This document shows, piece after piece, positions 51,784 through 61,075 of a DNA stretch of 64,000 bases. The stretch lies in the NCBI GenBank assembly GCA_016125095.1, contig WGMK01000022.1, positions 124,950 to 188,949 on the forward strand, in the 5' to 3' direction. Position 1 is the stretch's first letter, and every line of letters starts with the position of its first letter. Under the pieces are notes generated by a model. The model saw nothing but the letters and a program-made list of their open reading frames with translations. It ran no database searches and was not told the DNA's origin. The stretch is from Candidatus Hydrogenedens sp. (lineage in GTDB: Bacteria > Hydrogenedentota > Hydrogenedentia > Hydrogenedentales > JAEUWI01). Made by a program: the position numbers and the translations under genes.

Positions 51784-53584
51784 CGCCCACCTGGAGCAAG
51801 GCCATGAAGGCTTCCTGCGGCACCTCGATGGAGCCGACCTGCTTCATGCGCTTCTTGCCTTCCTTCTGTTTTTCCAGCAGCTTGCGCTTGCGGGTGATAT
51901 CGCCGCCGTAGCACTTCGCCGTCACGTTTTTGCGCAGGGCCTTCACGGTCTCGCGCACGATGATTTTCCCGCCGATGGCCGCCTGGATGGCGACTTCGTA
52001 CTGCTGGCGGGGAATGAGCTTGCGTAGCCGCGCGGCGAGCGTGCGGCCCAGCGACACCGCATTGTCGCGGTGGGTGATAATGGAAAGCGCGTCGACCGGA
52101 TCGCCGTTCAGCAGGATATCCAGCTTCACGAGGTCACCTGCGCGCGTGCCGATGAGGCGGTATTCGAGCGAAGCGTAGCCGCGCGTGCCCGACTTGAGTT
52201 TGTCGTAGAAGTCGATCACGATTTCGGCCAGCGGCATCTGGTACACCGCCATGCAGCGGGTGCCGTCGATGTAGTCCACGCGCACGTGGATCCCGCGCTT
52301 TTTCTTGCACAGGTCGATCACGGCGCTGAGGTATTGCGTCGGCACCATGATGTCCGCCTCGATGTACGGCTCTTCGCAGACCTCGATCTCGGCCCGCGGC
52401 GGCATTTCGGATGCCTTCTCGACAATCATTTCGTCGCCGTTGGTGAGCGTCACCTTGTAGCCCACGTTGGGCATGGTCGTCACCAGCGTCAGGCCGAACT
52501 CGCGCTCGAGGCGCTCCTGGATTATTTCCATGTGGAGCAGCCCGAGGAAGCCGAGGCGGAAGCCCAGGCCGAGCGCGTCGGAACTGTCGGCCTTGAACTC
52601 GAACGAGGCGTCGTTCAGGTGCAGCTTGTCGAGCGCGTCGCGCAGCTCGTTGTAGTCGGTGTCGGCCGTGGGATACAGCCCGCAGAACACCACGGGCTTT
52701 ACTTCCTTGTAGCCCTCGAGGGCCGTCGGCGCGGGATTGAGCGCGTCGGTCACGGTGTCGCCCACGTTGGTGTCCTGCAGCGTCTTGATGCTGCACACCA
52801 TGTAGCCCACCTCGCCGGTCGACAGCTCCTTTTTCTGCAACTGCTCCGGCTTGAACACGCCGATTTCGGTCACCTCGTAGCGGCCGCCCGCCTTCATCAT
52901 CATCACCTTCTGGCCCTTGCGGATGGCGCCGTCCACCACGCGCAGGTACACGATGACGCCGCGGTAGCTGTCGTACTTGGCGTCGAAGATGAGTGCGCGC
53001 AGCGGGGCGTTGGGATTGCCCGCGGGCGGCGGCACGCGCTTCACCACGGCTTCGAGCACGTCTTGCGTGCCCAAACCGCTCTTGGCGCTCGCCAGCACGG
53101 CCTCGTCGGCCGGCAGCCCGACGATATCCTCAATCTGCCGCTTCGCGCTCTCGATGTCGGCACTGGGCAGGTCGATCTTGTTGACCACCGGGATAATCTC
53201 GAGGTCCTGCTCGATGGCCTTGTAGGCGTTGGCCAGCGTTTGCGCTTCCACGCCTTGGGCGGCATCGACCAGCAGCAGCGCGCCCTCGCACGCCGCCAGG
53301 CTGCGCGATACCTCGTAGGAGAAGTCCACGTGGCCGGGCGTGTCGATGAGGTGCAGCGTGTAGGTCTGCCCGTCCTGCGCCTTGTATTCCATTTGCACCG
53401 CCACCGACTTGATGGTGATGCCGCGCTCGCGCTCGATGTCCATGGTGTCGAGCGTCTGCTCTTTCAGCTTGCGCTGGTCCACCGTGTTCGTGAATTGCAG
53501 CAGCCTATCGGCCAGCGTCGATTTGCCGTGGTCGATGTGCGCGATGATGCAGAAATTTCGGATGAGTTTTTGATCTATGGGCAT
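51770..53584 (-). CDS. lepA: elongation factor 4 (LepA)
   Basis: Ribosomal GTPase of 604 residues. G1 AHIDHGKSTLADRL, G2 region RERGITIKS, G3 DTPGHVDF, G4 VNKIDLP, then domains II, III, V and the LepA-specific C-terminal region (TAKCYGGDITRKRKLLEKQK). Length is normal. The ATG at 53584 gives MPIDQKLIRNFCIIAHID; upstream in-frame codons belong to recO's antisense region. recO lies 59 bases upstream on the same strand. Confidence 0.97.
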   Translation of the reverse strand: MPIDQKLIRNFCIIAHIDHGKSTLADRLLQFTNTVDQRKLKEQTLDTMDIERERGITIKSVAVQMEYKAQDGQTYTLHLIDTPGHVDFSYEVSRSLAACEGALLLVDAAQGVEAQTLANAYKAIEQDLEIIPVVNKIDLPSADIESAKRQIEDIVGLPADEAVLASAKSGLGTQDVLEAVVKRVPPPAGNPNAPLRALIFDAKYDSYRGVIVYLRVVDGAIRKGQKVMMMKAGGRYEVTEIGVFKPEQLQKKELSTGEVGYMVCSIKTLQDTNVGDTVTDALNPAPTALEGYKEVKPVVFCGLYPTADTDYNELRDALDKLHLNDASFEFKADSSDALGLGFRLGFLGLLHMEIIQERLEREFGLTLVTTMPNVGYKVTLTNGDEMIVEKASEMPPRAEIEVCEEPYIEADIMVPTQYLSAVIDLCKKKRGIHVRVDYIDGTRCMAVYQMPLAEIVIDFYDKLKSGTRGYASLEYRLIGTRAGDLVKLDILLNGDPVDALSIITHRDNAVSLGRTLAARLRKLIPRQQYEVAIQAAIGGKIIVRETVKALRKNVTAKCYGGDITRKRKLLEKQKEGKKRMKQVGSIEVPQEAFMALLQVGDDAD

Positions 53585-53643
53585 CGGGGAACCGGTGGCC
53601 TTCACTGCTTTGAAAAGGAACGCGCCCGGGGGCGCGATGGTTA

Positions 53644-54372
53644 TCAAGCGCTTCCAAACATATCGTGCAGCACCCGCGCGCTGCGGAAATCCGTCTCGAG
53701 CTGGGCGCGGGCGTATTGCCACGCTGCGCGGAACAGTAGCGCGTCGGCCCACTCCACCGGGCACTCCGCCGCGGCATCCAGCATCGCCGCCATCACCTCG
53801 AGCTGCGCATGCGTCAGCCGGATGTCGGACACCCGGCCGCGCCCGACCACGCCGCCCGCGAACGAGAACCCGACCGTACCCGCCAGCGCCTCGCCCGATT
53901 CCAGGCATTGCTCCAGCTCCGGCTCGAATCCCGCCGCGCGTATCAGGCGCCACAATTGCCATGCCGCATGCGTGCGCACATCGCCTGTCCAGGCCGCCAG
54001 CCCGAGCAGCCCTGCGACCAGCGCGTCGTACAACTCGCCGCCCGGCTCGTTCTCCTGCGCCGCCTTGTACGCCATCTCCACCGGCAGCGCCGCGAAGAAG
54101 GGTTTTTCAGGATGCGCGCGGATACCCGCGAAGCTGTCCACCAGGGACACTTCGAACAGGGGATGCACCTCGCGGCCTTCCTTCCAGCCGTACACCGCCT
54201 CCACCAGATTAAACGCCCCCAAAGGATGGGCCAGCGCGCTGTTCTTCCGGCGCACGCCCTTCGCCATCACGGCCAGTTTGCCGCGCGCCGGCGTCAGCAG
54301 CGTCACCACGCGGCTGGTCTCGCTGAAGTCCACCCCCCGCAACACCACCGCTTCGGTTCGTTCCTGTGACAC
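53644..54372 (-). CDS. recO: DNA repair protein RecO
   Basis: RecF-pathway mediator of 242 residues that loads RecA at gaps. The N-terminal OB fold begins with ERTEAVVLRGVDFSETSRVV and LLTPARGKLAVMAKGVRR. The zinc-finger cysteines of some RecO proteins are absent. Start is GTG at 54372 with GGAG 8 bases upstream; an ATG at 54438 is possible but adds unconserved residues. Confidence 0.88.
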   Translation of the reverse strand: MSQERTEAVVLRGVDFSETSRVVTLLTPARGKLAVMAKGVRRKNSALAHPLGAFNLVEAVYGWKEGREVHPLFEVSLVDSFAGIRAHPEKPFFAALPVEMAYKAAQENEPGGELYDALVAGLLGLAAWTGDVRTHAAWQLWRLIRAAGFEPELEQCLESGEALAGTVGFSFAGGVVGRGRVSDIRLTHAQLEVMAAMLDAAAECPVEWADALLFRAAWQYARAQLETDFRSARVLHDMFGSA

Positions 54373-54514
54373 CTGCCGCTCCAGGGACCCTGCCGCGCCG
54401 CACTCCAAAGGCGTCCGCACCGCAGGATAGCGCGGAAGCATACCACCTTTGCGCATTTTCGGGCAAACAATCGAAGTTGCTGCGCAAGCACCTCCTTGCG
54501 AGAATACGCACTCC

Positions 54515-54543
54515 TTGCATTACTCGCAGAAGTGTCCTATACT
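54515..54543 (+). promoter_or_regulatory. probable promoter of the interrupted lipoprotein gene
   Basis: TTGCAT (54515-54520), 17-base spacer and TATACT (54538-54543), a -10 one base from consensus, in the AT-rich stretch between recO and the binding-protein gene. Confidence 0.5.
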
Positions 54544-54612
54544 TCGTGGCGGTCTTCATATTAAGTACAGTTTTATTCGTTGTGGAACGGCTTGAACCTT
54601 GGGGAAGGAATC

Positions 54613-55476
54613 ATGCGTAAATTCATCTCGCTATTCGTGTCTGTAATGGTCATGTCTGGACTCGTTGCCTGCGGGGGGCCGAAGGGCGTGGTCACGCTCG
54701 ACCCCTACCTGACGGAAACGGTCTGCGCCCTGGGCATGGGGAACCAGCTGCTCGCCATCAGCGCGAAGGACGACTATCCGCCGGAAACGATGTCATTACA
54801 GCGTATCGGCAACTAGGCCGCGCCCGACATCGAAGCGATTCAGGGCATGAAGCCTGCCCTCGTGCTGGGCAGCAAGGCGCCCGAAGGCCTTAACGCGAAG
54901 GTGATCACCGCCGAGCCGCCCGCCCGACTGGATGCCATCCCCGCGTTTATCCGTACCGTCGGCACCGAATTGGGCGCGGCATCGGCGGCGGAAGCCCTCG
55001 CCAACGCTATCACCAGCGACGAGACCGCCCTGCGCAAAGAACTTGCCGCCAAGTCCCATCCGCGTACCCTCATCGTGCTGGACCGTACCGGCCAGGGCGT
55101 GTCCGCGTTGCGCTGCGCGGGGCCCGGGCATCTCGCGGCGGACCTGGCCGAACTCGCCGGTACGGTAAACGTGCTGGATGAGGCGCGCGGACCGGAGGTG
55201 GACCTGACGCTCGAAGAGGTCAAGGCGCTCGCGCCGGAAGTCATCATCGAATTCATGCCGGGACGCTCGCTCACCGAGAACCAGCGGCAGGCCCTGTTCA
55301 ACGATTGGAACGCGGCGGCCGAGGTGCCGGCCCGGCAATCGGCCAGCATCTACTTCATCACCCAATCGCACGCGCTACGCCCCGGTCCCCGCATCGTCGA
55401 ATCCGCCCGGCAGCTCGCCATGACCATCCACGGCAACTTCGAATTCGAGCGCGAGCTCAGCGCCCGCGCGGAGTAG
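54613..55476 (+). pseudogene. BtuF/TroA-type substrate-binding lipoprotein interrupted by in-frame TAG
   Basis: The frame runs intact from ATG 54613 (GGGGAAGGAA upstream) to TAG 55474-55476 except for TAG at 54814-54816, codon 68 of about 288. The first part has a lipobox LVAC (Cys20), then VVTLDPYLTETVCALG and LLAISAKDDYPPE. The second continues PDIEAIQGMKPALVLGSKAP, the BtuF-like pattern. The stop falls at a position where relatives often have Tyr (RIG-Y), so a Tyr codon TAC or TAT probably mutated to TAG. It would bind vitamin B12, haem or a metal for an ABC importer; no permease lies beside it. Natural readthrough or a sequencing error remain possible. Normal genes here also end in TAG, so the code is not reassigned. 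Confidence 0.75.
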
Positions 55477-55519
55477 CGGAACGGCAAAGCCCTAACACGT
55501 TCCTAACATCATTCGGATC

Positions 55520-55549
55520 TTGACTGTTTGTCTTCTTACAGTCTATGAT
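55520..55549 (+). promoter_or_regulatory. sigma-70-type promoter with internal inverted repeat, upstream of btaA
   Basis: TTGACT (55520-55525), 18-base spacer, TATGAT (55544-55549); each box is one base from consensus. The spacer is bounded by GACTGT (55522-55527) and ACAGTC (55538-55543), an inverted repeat, which may be a repressor site. No Pho-box direct repeat was recognised. Confidence 0.7.
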
Positions 55550-55599
55550 TCCGCGTTGGGAGCACGCTGCGATTACGCGGCTTTTGAAAGGCTTTGGTC

Positions 55600-56796
55600 A
55601 TGGGTCTGGGTACCTGGATGAGCGCCCGTATGTTTACGTGGCTGCACTCGAACCATCTTATCTACAACACGTGCTGGGAAGATCCGCGGTTGGACCGCGT
55701 GGCCATGGACATCCAGCACGATGACAACATCATGGTGATCACGTCGGCGGGCTGCAATGCGCTGGACTACGCGCTGAAGGCCCCGGCCTCGGTGCATGCG
55801 GTGGACATGAACTTCCGCCAGAATGCGCTGTTGCAGCTCAAGCTCGCCGGCCTGCGCAAGCTGGACTATGAACCCTTCTTCGACATGTTCGGCAAGGGCC
55901 ATCTGCCGCACTTTCCGGACCTGTACCGGAACAAGCTGCGGATGGAACTGACGCCGGACGCGCGGGTGTTCTGGGACGAGCGCCTGCACTTCTTCGAGGA
56001 AGGCCGCGGCAACAGCTTCTACTTCCACGGCACCTCGGGCTATTTCGCCTGGCTGCTGAACTACTACCTGGATCACCGCCGCGGCCTGCGCGACATGGTC
56101 GACGCCTGCCTGAACGCGGAATCGGTGGAAGAGCAGCAGGCCATCTACTTCGGCGGCATGCGCGACAAGTTCTGGAACAAGCCGATGCGCTGGGCGGCGA
56201 ACCGCGACGCGACGCTGGCGATGGTGGGCGTGCCCCGGGCGCAGCGCCGTCAGGTGGAGCGCTACTACGAGGGTGGAATCGCGCAGTTCGCGCAGGAATG
56301 CCTCGAGGCGGTGTTCGCGTATCTGCCGCTGGGCGACAATTACTTCTGGCGCGTTTACCTGACGGGTCAATACACGCGCGACTGCTGCCCGGAATACCTG
56401 AAGGAAGAAAACTTCGGCGCGCTGCAGGGCGGCCTGGCCGAACGCGTGCATGTGCACACCTCGAGCGCGACGGATTTCCTGCGCAGGCACGACGGCACCA
56501 TTTCGAAGTTCGTGCTGCTGGACCATATGGACTGGCTGAGCACGCTGCAGAACAACGCGCTGCAGGAAGAGTGGCAGGCGATTGTGGACAAGGCCGCGCC
56601 GAAGACGCGCCTGCTGTGGCGCAGCGGCGGCCTGACCACCGATTTCCTCGATCCGATCGAGGTGTCGCTGGGCGGCAGCAAGACGCGCCTGGACAACGCC
56701 TTGATCTACGACCGCGACCTGGCGGCGGAGCTGCACCCGAAGGATCGCGTGCATACCTACGGCAGCTTCCATATCGCCGATCTCGCGACCGCCTAG
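55600..56796 (+). CDS. btaA: S-adenosylmethionine:diacylglycerol 3-amino-3-carboxypropyltransferase
   Basis: DUF3419-family enzyme of 398 residues that transfers the aminocarboxypropyl group of SAM to diacylglycerol, making diacylglyceryl homoserine for betaine lipid. Recognised by LIYNTCWEDPRLDR, ITSAGCNALDYAL, HAVDMNFRQNALLQLKL and LLDHMDWLS. The ATG at 55600 gives the standard N-terminus. AAAGG lies about 10 bases before it. btaB starts 3 bases after the stop. Confidence 0.92.
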   Translation: MGLGTWMSARMFTWLHSNHLIYNTCWEDPRLDRVAMDIQHDDNIMVITSAGCNALDYALKAPASVHAVDMNFRQNALLQLKLAGLRKLDYEPFFDMFGKGHLPHFPDLYRNKLRMELTPDARVFWDERLHFFEEGRGNSFYFHGTSGYFAWLLNYYLDHRRGLRDMVDACLNAESVEEQQAIYFGGMRDKFWNKPMRWAANRDATLAMVGVPRAQRRQVERYYEGGIAQFAQECLEAVFAYLPLGDNYFWRVYLTGQYTRDCCPEYLKEENFGALQGGLAERVHVHTSSATDFLRRHDGTISKFVLLDHMDWLSTLQNNALQEEWQAIVDKAAPKTRLLWRSGGLTTDFLDPIEVSLGGSKTRLDNALIYDRDLAAELHPKDRVHTYGSFHIADLATA

Positions 56797-56799
56797 CGC

Positions 56800-57528
56800 A
56801 TGGGCTTGATCAACGACGCCAAGGTGCTGTGGCACATGGCGGTGTCGCCGATTCAGGGCGACAGCCACCAGCAGCGCCTCGAGAGCTTTTACGCCGGCCA
56901 GGCAGACGCTTACGACGAGTTCCGTAAGCGTCTGCTGCACGGCCGCGAGGATCTCTACGCGTCGCTCGAGATGCCCGAGGGCGGCGTGTGGATCGATCTC
57001 GGCGGCGGCACGGGCAGCAATCTCGAATGCGTGGGCGACCGCATGGCGCCGCTCAAGCAGGCGTACCTGGTCGACCTCACGCCCTCGCTGGTCGAGGTGG
57101 CGCGCAAGCGCGTAGAAGCGCGCGGCTGGAACAACGTGACCGTGGTGGAAGGCGATGCCACCGCGTGGCGGCCCGAGGAGGGCCTCGCCGACGTGGTGAC
57201 ATTCTCTTACTCGCTCACGATGATTCCCGATTGGTTCAAGGCCATCGACCACGCGCTCTCGCTGCTCAAGCCGGGCGGCCGCATCGGTGTGGTCGATTTC
57301 TACATCGCGCGGAAGTATCCGCCCGACGGCCGTGTCACGCATGGCTGGGGCACCCGCACCTTCTGGCCGGCCTGGTTCGTGAACGACAACGTGTACCTCA
57401 CAACCGAGCACCTGCCCTACCTCGAGCACCACTTTGAACTGGAGCGACTGGAAGAGCGCCGCGCCAAGGTACCCTACCTGCCCATCGTCCGCGTGCCCTA
57501 CTACCTCTTCGTGGGCCGCAAGCGCTAA
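56800..57528 (+). CDS. btaB: diacylglyceryl homoserine N-methyltransferase
   Basis: SAM-dependent methyltransferase of 242 residues that adds three methyl groups to give diacylglyceryl-trimethylhomoserine. SAM loop WIDLGGGTGSNLE (about residue 64), YLVDLTPSLVEVARKR, and FSYSLTMIPDWFKAIDHAL identify it. With btaA it forms a two-gene betaine lipid operon; in other bacteria this is used to replace phospholipids under phosphate limitation. Ends 3 bases from the convergent beta-helix gene. Confidence 0.92.
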   Translation: MGLINDAKVLWHMAVSPIQGDSHQQRLESFYAGQADAYDEFRKRLLHGREDLYASLEMPEGGVWIDLGGGTGSNLECVGDRMAPLKQAYLVDLTPSLVEVARKRVEARGWNNVTVVEGDATAWRPEEGLADVVTFSYSLTMIPDWFKAIDHALSLLKPGGRIGVVDFYIARKYPPDGRVTHGWGTRTFWPAWFVNDNVYLTTEHLPYLEHHFELERLEERRAKVPYLPIVRVPYYLFVGRKR

Positions 57529-57531
57529 CGC

Positions 57532-59307
57532 CTAGCTGCCCAGGCAGAACCCGTCCTCGGTGTTGGCGTCCGGGCATTCTGTGTACGAAAGCGCATTGTA
57601 GAGCTGGATGAGCCGCAGCAGTTCGGCCAGGCTCACCATCCAGTTCGTGGGCTTGTAGTCGCTGTCGTGCGGCGTACAGCTGTGGTCCGCTCCGGTGCCG
57701 GCCACAAAGCCGTCCTCGCTGTCCTCAGGCAGCGCCGCGCAATAAAGGCCGCCCTGGTTGTAGAACTGGATGACGCGGAGTAGTTCGCTGAGCGAGATGG
57801 CGCCGTCGCCGCTGGTGTCCGCGGAGTGGTACGTTTCAACCGCACCCTCGCCATCGGGTTCGCCCTCCACGATGCCGCCGCCGCTCTTGCTGGCCTCATC
57901 GGTATTCCCATACGCGCCGAGGTTCGCGCGGCCGCCGTTGGGCGCGGGTTCGCTGCCAAAGGGCGACGCCGGGTCCGCCGCGTCGATGGCCGGGCTGTTC
58001 ACGCCATCCATCACGAATGCGCCGGCGCCCTTGGCCGGGTCGAAGCGTCCCGCGGTCGAGCGCAGATGGAAGTCGCCGCCGCCCGCGTCTGCGAAAAGCG
58101 GGTCCATCACCAGATTGCCCGTGCCGGCAATCACTTCCTCGCTAAGCGTGTAAGTCGCCGTAATGGTCGAGGTGCCGTCCGCCGCAAAGTCGTCGCCGCC
58201 ATTGCCCCAGGCGATTGAGTTCTTCAGGGTGACGGTGGAATTCTGCTCGACGTACACCGCGTTGCCGTCGTCTTGCTCGTCGGCCGTGTTGCCCGCGATG
58301 GTGCAGTGGATGATTTGCACATGAGAAGCGATGTTGTCCGAATAGCCGTCGACATAGACCGCAGCGCCGCGGTGGGCCGAGTTCCCGTAGATGAGTTCAT
58401 GGTCGAGGGTCGCCGTGGCGCCGTCGTCCACGAACACCGCGCCGCCGATGCCCGGCGCGTAGTTACCGGTCCAGACGTTGCGCGTTAGCGTCGCATCGCC
58501 CAGCACGACAATACCGCCGCCCCAGCCATAGCCGATGTCTTCGCCGATGCGGTTGCCGCGGACGATATTGTCGCTGATGGTGGCCGTGCCGCCCTGATAG
58601 AGTCCGCCCGCATGGTCGGCGTAGCCCAGGTTGCTCTCTACCAGGTTGCGCTGGAAAACGTTATCCTCGCCGAAGAAGGCTGCACCCGCGCCGCGGCCCG
58701 ATACGTTGTTGCGGAAGATGTTGTCCTCGATGACGTTGTTGTCGCCATCGACGAACAACCCGCCGCCGACGCGCTCGTACTCGGCGATGCCGTTGTCCTC
58801 GAAGGTGTTGCGCGAGATGGTGGTATCCCCGATGTGGGGGAAGGTCAGCGCCGTGTCGAACTCGATACCGCGGCTGCCGCCACGAATCGTGAAGCCATCA
58901 ATGACCGTGCCGCTGGCGTCGGTGTACAGCAGCTGTATCGTCGGGGCGTCGTTCGCACCGTTGATCGTCGTGACGGATGCCGTCGGGTTCTGCGTCGCAA
59001 AGTCGCCCGCGGTGTTTCCCGCGTAGGCCTGGGTCGTGCCGCCTGCGTAGCCGCCTAGAAGCTCGACGGCCTTGTTGTCGATAACGAGGTTCTCGGCGTA
59101 GGTGCCCTGGGCCACCTTGACCGTATCGCCCGTTGCGGCTGCATCAAGCGCGGCCTGGATGGTCGTGAAGGGCCGCTGCGTGGTGCCGGTTTCCGTGCCG
59201 GTGGTATTGCGGGCATCCACGCAGAGAATCTCCGCCGCGGACGATGCCGCCGCTGGGATCAGCATCATGAGCAAGGCGGACGCAGCAACAGCAAGGAATC
59301 GGTTCAT
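57532..59307 (-). CDS. secreted right-handed beta-helix protein with 4-Cys C-terminal module (copy 4)
   Basis: Protein of 591 residues: signal peptide (about 1-25, ending ASSA), then a long parallel beta-helix (about 30-450) with pectate-lyase/DUF1565-like rungs: TTIQAALDAAATGDTVKVAQ, GTVIDGFTIRGGSRGIEF, NTFEDN, NVIEDNIFRNN and NSIAWGN. A short GEPDGEG linker precedes the shared module (57535-57826), first loop DTSGDGAISLSE, second half DYKPTNWMVSLAE, four conserved Cys, ending CLGS. The helix may bind or cut polysaccharide or act as an adhesin. Start ATG 59307 with AGAGG 11 bases upstream; GTG codons at 59310 and 59313 are alternatives. Confidence 0.83.
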   Translation of the reverse strand: MNRFLAVAASALLMMLIPAAASSAAEILCVDARNTTGTETGTTQRPFTTIQAALDAAATGDTVKVAQGTYAENLVIDNKAVELLGGYAGGTTQAYAGNTAGDFATQNPTASVTTINGANDAPTIQLLYTDASGTVIDGFTIRGGSRGIEFDTALTFPHIGDTTISRNTFEDNGIAEYERVGGGLFVDGDNNVIEDNIFRNNVSGRGAGAAFFGEDNVFQRNLVESNLGYADHAGGLYQGGTATISDNIVRGNRIGEDIGYGWGGGIVVLGDATLTRNVWTGNYAPGIGGAVFVDDGATATLDHELIYGNSAHRGAAVYVDGYSDNIASHVQIIHCTIAGNTADEQDDGNAVYVEQNSTVTLKNSIAWGNGGDDFAADGTSTITATYTLSEEVIAGTGNLVMDPLFADAGGGDFHLRSTAGRFDPAKGAGAFVMDGVNSPAIDAADPASPFGSEPAPNGGRANLGAYGNTDEASKSGGGIVEGEPDGEGAVETYHSADTSGDGAISLSELLRVIQFYNQGGLYCAALPEDSEDGFVAGTGADHSCTPHDSDYKPTNWMVSLAELLRLIQLYNALSYTECPDANTEDGFCLGS

Positions 59308-59347
59308 CACCACAGCTACCTCTTTGAGTGGAAGGAAATGCGGCGTG

Positions 59348-59392
59348 AGTATACGTCAAGTAGGGAAAAACGCAAACGAAATTCGTGTTATA
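59348..59392 (-). promoter_or_regulatory. possible promoter region of the beta-helix gene
   Basis: AT-rich stretch with two -10-like boxes on the minus strand, TATACT (59348-59353) and TATAAC (59387-59392). Neither has a good -35 at 16-18 bases. Confidence 0.25.
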
Positions 59393-59427
59393 CAGTACAC
59401 CAATATTTCGTAATCAAATGATCCGGG

Positions 59428-60957
59428 CTACTCCTGATACTTGGGGTTGTACTCGCCCTGCTTTGCAAAGCCGCCGAGCTTGGGCCGCATGCCGCCGAAG
59501 CGTGGATAGCTTTCGAACACATCGCCCTTGCCGAGGGCGCGTGGGTCGCCTTGTTGCGCGAGTGTCGTGCCGAGTTTTTCCTGAAGGGCCTTCAGCGTCT
59601 CCGCGCTCGCGTCCTCTCCCGCCAGGTTCTCCGTGCAATCCATGGAATCCGAAACGTCGAATAGCTCGTGCTCCTTGCGCTTGCCCACGGCGGCGTCGTA
59701 CAGCGCGGGATATCCCGCCTGGTGCTCCACAAGCAGGCCCTTGGTGGGGCCGTCGTCGATGTCGTAGAAGGCGTCCGGATCGCCCGCAGGCCAGCGGTCG
59801 GGCTTGAGGTTGTGAATGTAGAGCGCCTCCGGCGTGCGGATGGCGCGCGCTGGATAGCCGAGGTTGTCGAAGCGCGCATGCGAATGCCGCTCGCGCCCGA
59901 AGAGTACAAAGTCATTGGGGCCTGGCACGCCCTCGATGAGCAGCGGCAGAAAGCTCTTGCCGGTCATCGATTCGGGTACGGCGATGCCGGCTGCCGAAAG
60001 CAGCGTCGGCGCATAATCAAAGAAGCTGAAGAGGTCCTTCACGGTGCGTCCCGGGGCGGCATGCGCGCCCCAGCGGATCGCCAGCGGCACGTGGACGCCG
60101 TATTCGTAGACGTTGGCCTTTGCGCGCGGGAACGGCATGCCGTTGTCGCTGGTGACGATCACGATGGTGTTGTCGAGTTCGCCCAGCGACTCGAGCTTGG
60201 CGATCATCTTGCCGAGCTGCGTGTCGAACCATTCCACCTCGACACCGTAGTCCAGCAGGTCGCTGCGGGTGTCTTCGGCCTCGGGCAGGAACGCCGGCAA
60301 TGCCACGTCTTCAAGCCTCTTGCCCGCCTTGACGCCGGCACCCTTCAGGTAGCCGCGATGCGGTTCCTTGCCGCCATACCAGAAATAGAAGGGCGCGCCC
60401 TCGGGACGCTGCTCGAGAAAGGCCTCGAAGTTCGCCGCGTAGTCGGTGTCGTTGATGCCCGCCGGTACGGAGTCGAATTCCAGGTCGCTGAACTCCGGAC
60501 CCGCTGGATTGCGATGGCGGCCGGAGTCTTCCCAGTTGCCCGGGCCCCAGCCCTTGCCCGTGAACCCGATGTGGTAGCCGGCCTGCTCGAACAGGTCGGG
60601 CGAGACAACGATATCCTTGGGGAACAGGCTGCTGTGCGTACCCGCCTCACGCAATTGCCAGATGTGGCGGCCGCTGAGGATGGCCGCCCGGTTGGGCGAA
60701 CACTGCGGCGCGGCGCAGAAGGCGTTCTCGAACAGCACGCCCTCGCGCGCGACGCGGTCGAAGTTCGGGGTGGCGACGAACTTCGCTCCTGCAATCGAGG
60801 CATGCGGCCAGCTCCAGTCGTCGGCGATGGCAAAGAGGATATTCGGGCGTTTCTCGGCCGCTTCCTCGGCGCGGGCAGCCGCGCATAAAAGCGCCGGCAC
60901 AATACAGAGAAAGCGCGCGACATTTGATGTATTTCGCAGTAGTGAATTCGGAAGCAT
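59428..60957 (-). CDS. secreted S1-family sulfatase (heparan N-sulfatase-like)
   Basis: Protein of 509 residues with a signal peptide (ending AAARA). Core: PNILFAIADDWSWPHASI, formylglycine site CSPNRA (about residue 88), GRHIWQLREAGTH, FTGKGWGPG and VTSDNGMPFPRAK. The pattern resembles the N-sulfoglucosamine sulfohydrolase-like S1 group. The ATG at 60957 is followed by a conventional signal peptide. Divergent from the lipoprotein at 61076 across a region without an obvious promoter. The first sulfatase (2895-4457) is a different subfamily. Confidence 0.88.
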   Translation of the reverse strand: MLPNSLLRNTSNVARFLCIVPALLCAAARAEEAAEKRPNILFAIADDWSWPHASIAGAKFVATPNFDRVAREGVLFENAFCAAPQCSPNRAAILSGRHIWQLREAGTHSSLFPKDIVVSPDLFEQAGYHIGFTGKGWGPGNWEDSGRHRNPAGPEFSDLEFDSVPAGINDTDYAANFEAFLEQRPEGAPFYFWYGGKEPHRGYLKGAGVKAGKRLEDVALPAFLPEAEDTRSDLLDYGVEVEWFDTQLGKMIAKLESLGELDNTIVIVTSDNGMPFPRAKANVYEYGVHVPLAIRWGAHAAPGRTVKDLFSFFDYAPTLLSAAGIAVPESMTGKSFLPLLIEGVPGPNDFVLFGRERHSHARFDNLGYPARAIRTPEALYIHNLKPDRWPAGDPDAFYDIDDGPTKGLLVEHQAGYPALYDAAVGKRKEHELFDVSDSMDCTENLAGEDASAETLKALQEKLGTTLAQQGDPRALGKGDVFESYPRFGGMRPKLGGFAKQGEYNPKYQE

Positions 60958-61075
60958 GAGACAAAATTCTCCACCTTGTGGCACACTTAGGAAGACTGTC
61001 GTGTGGCCTAGGCTACCGAGTCCGGACCCGAAAGTCTATCGCTACGGCGGAAAACCCGAGGGGAGATTGCAGACG

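Noticed and set aside
54814..54816. Amber recoding (pyrrolysine or reassigned TAG)
   Set aside because: Several conserved genes end at TAG at the expected place (for example the exosortase at 2890), no PylTS genes are visible, and the position is normally Tyr; a simple mutation is more likely.
55520..55549. Pho box upstream of btaA
   Set aside because: No pair of CTGTCAT-like direct repeats is present; the visible pattern is an inverted repeat instead.
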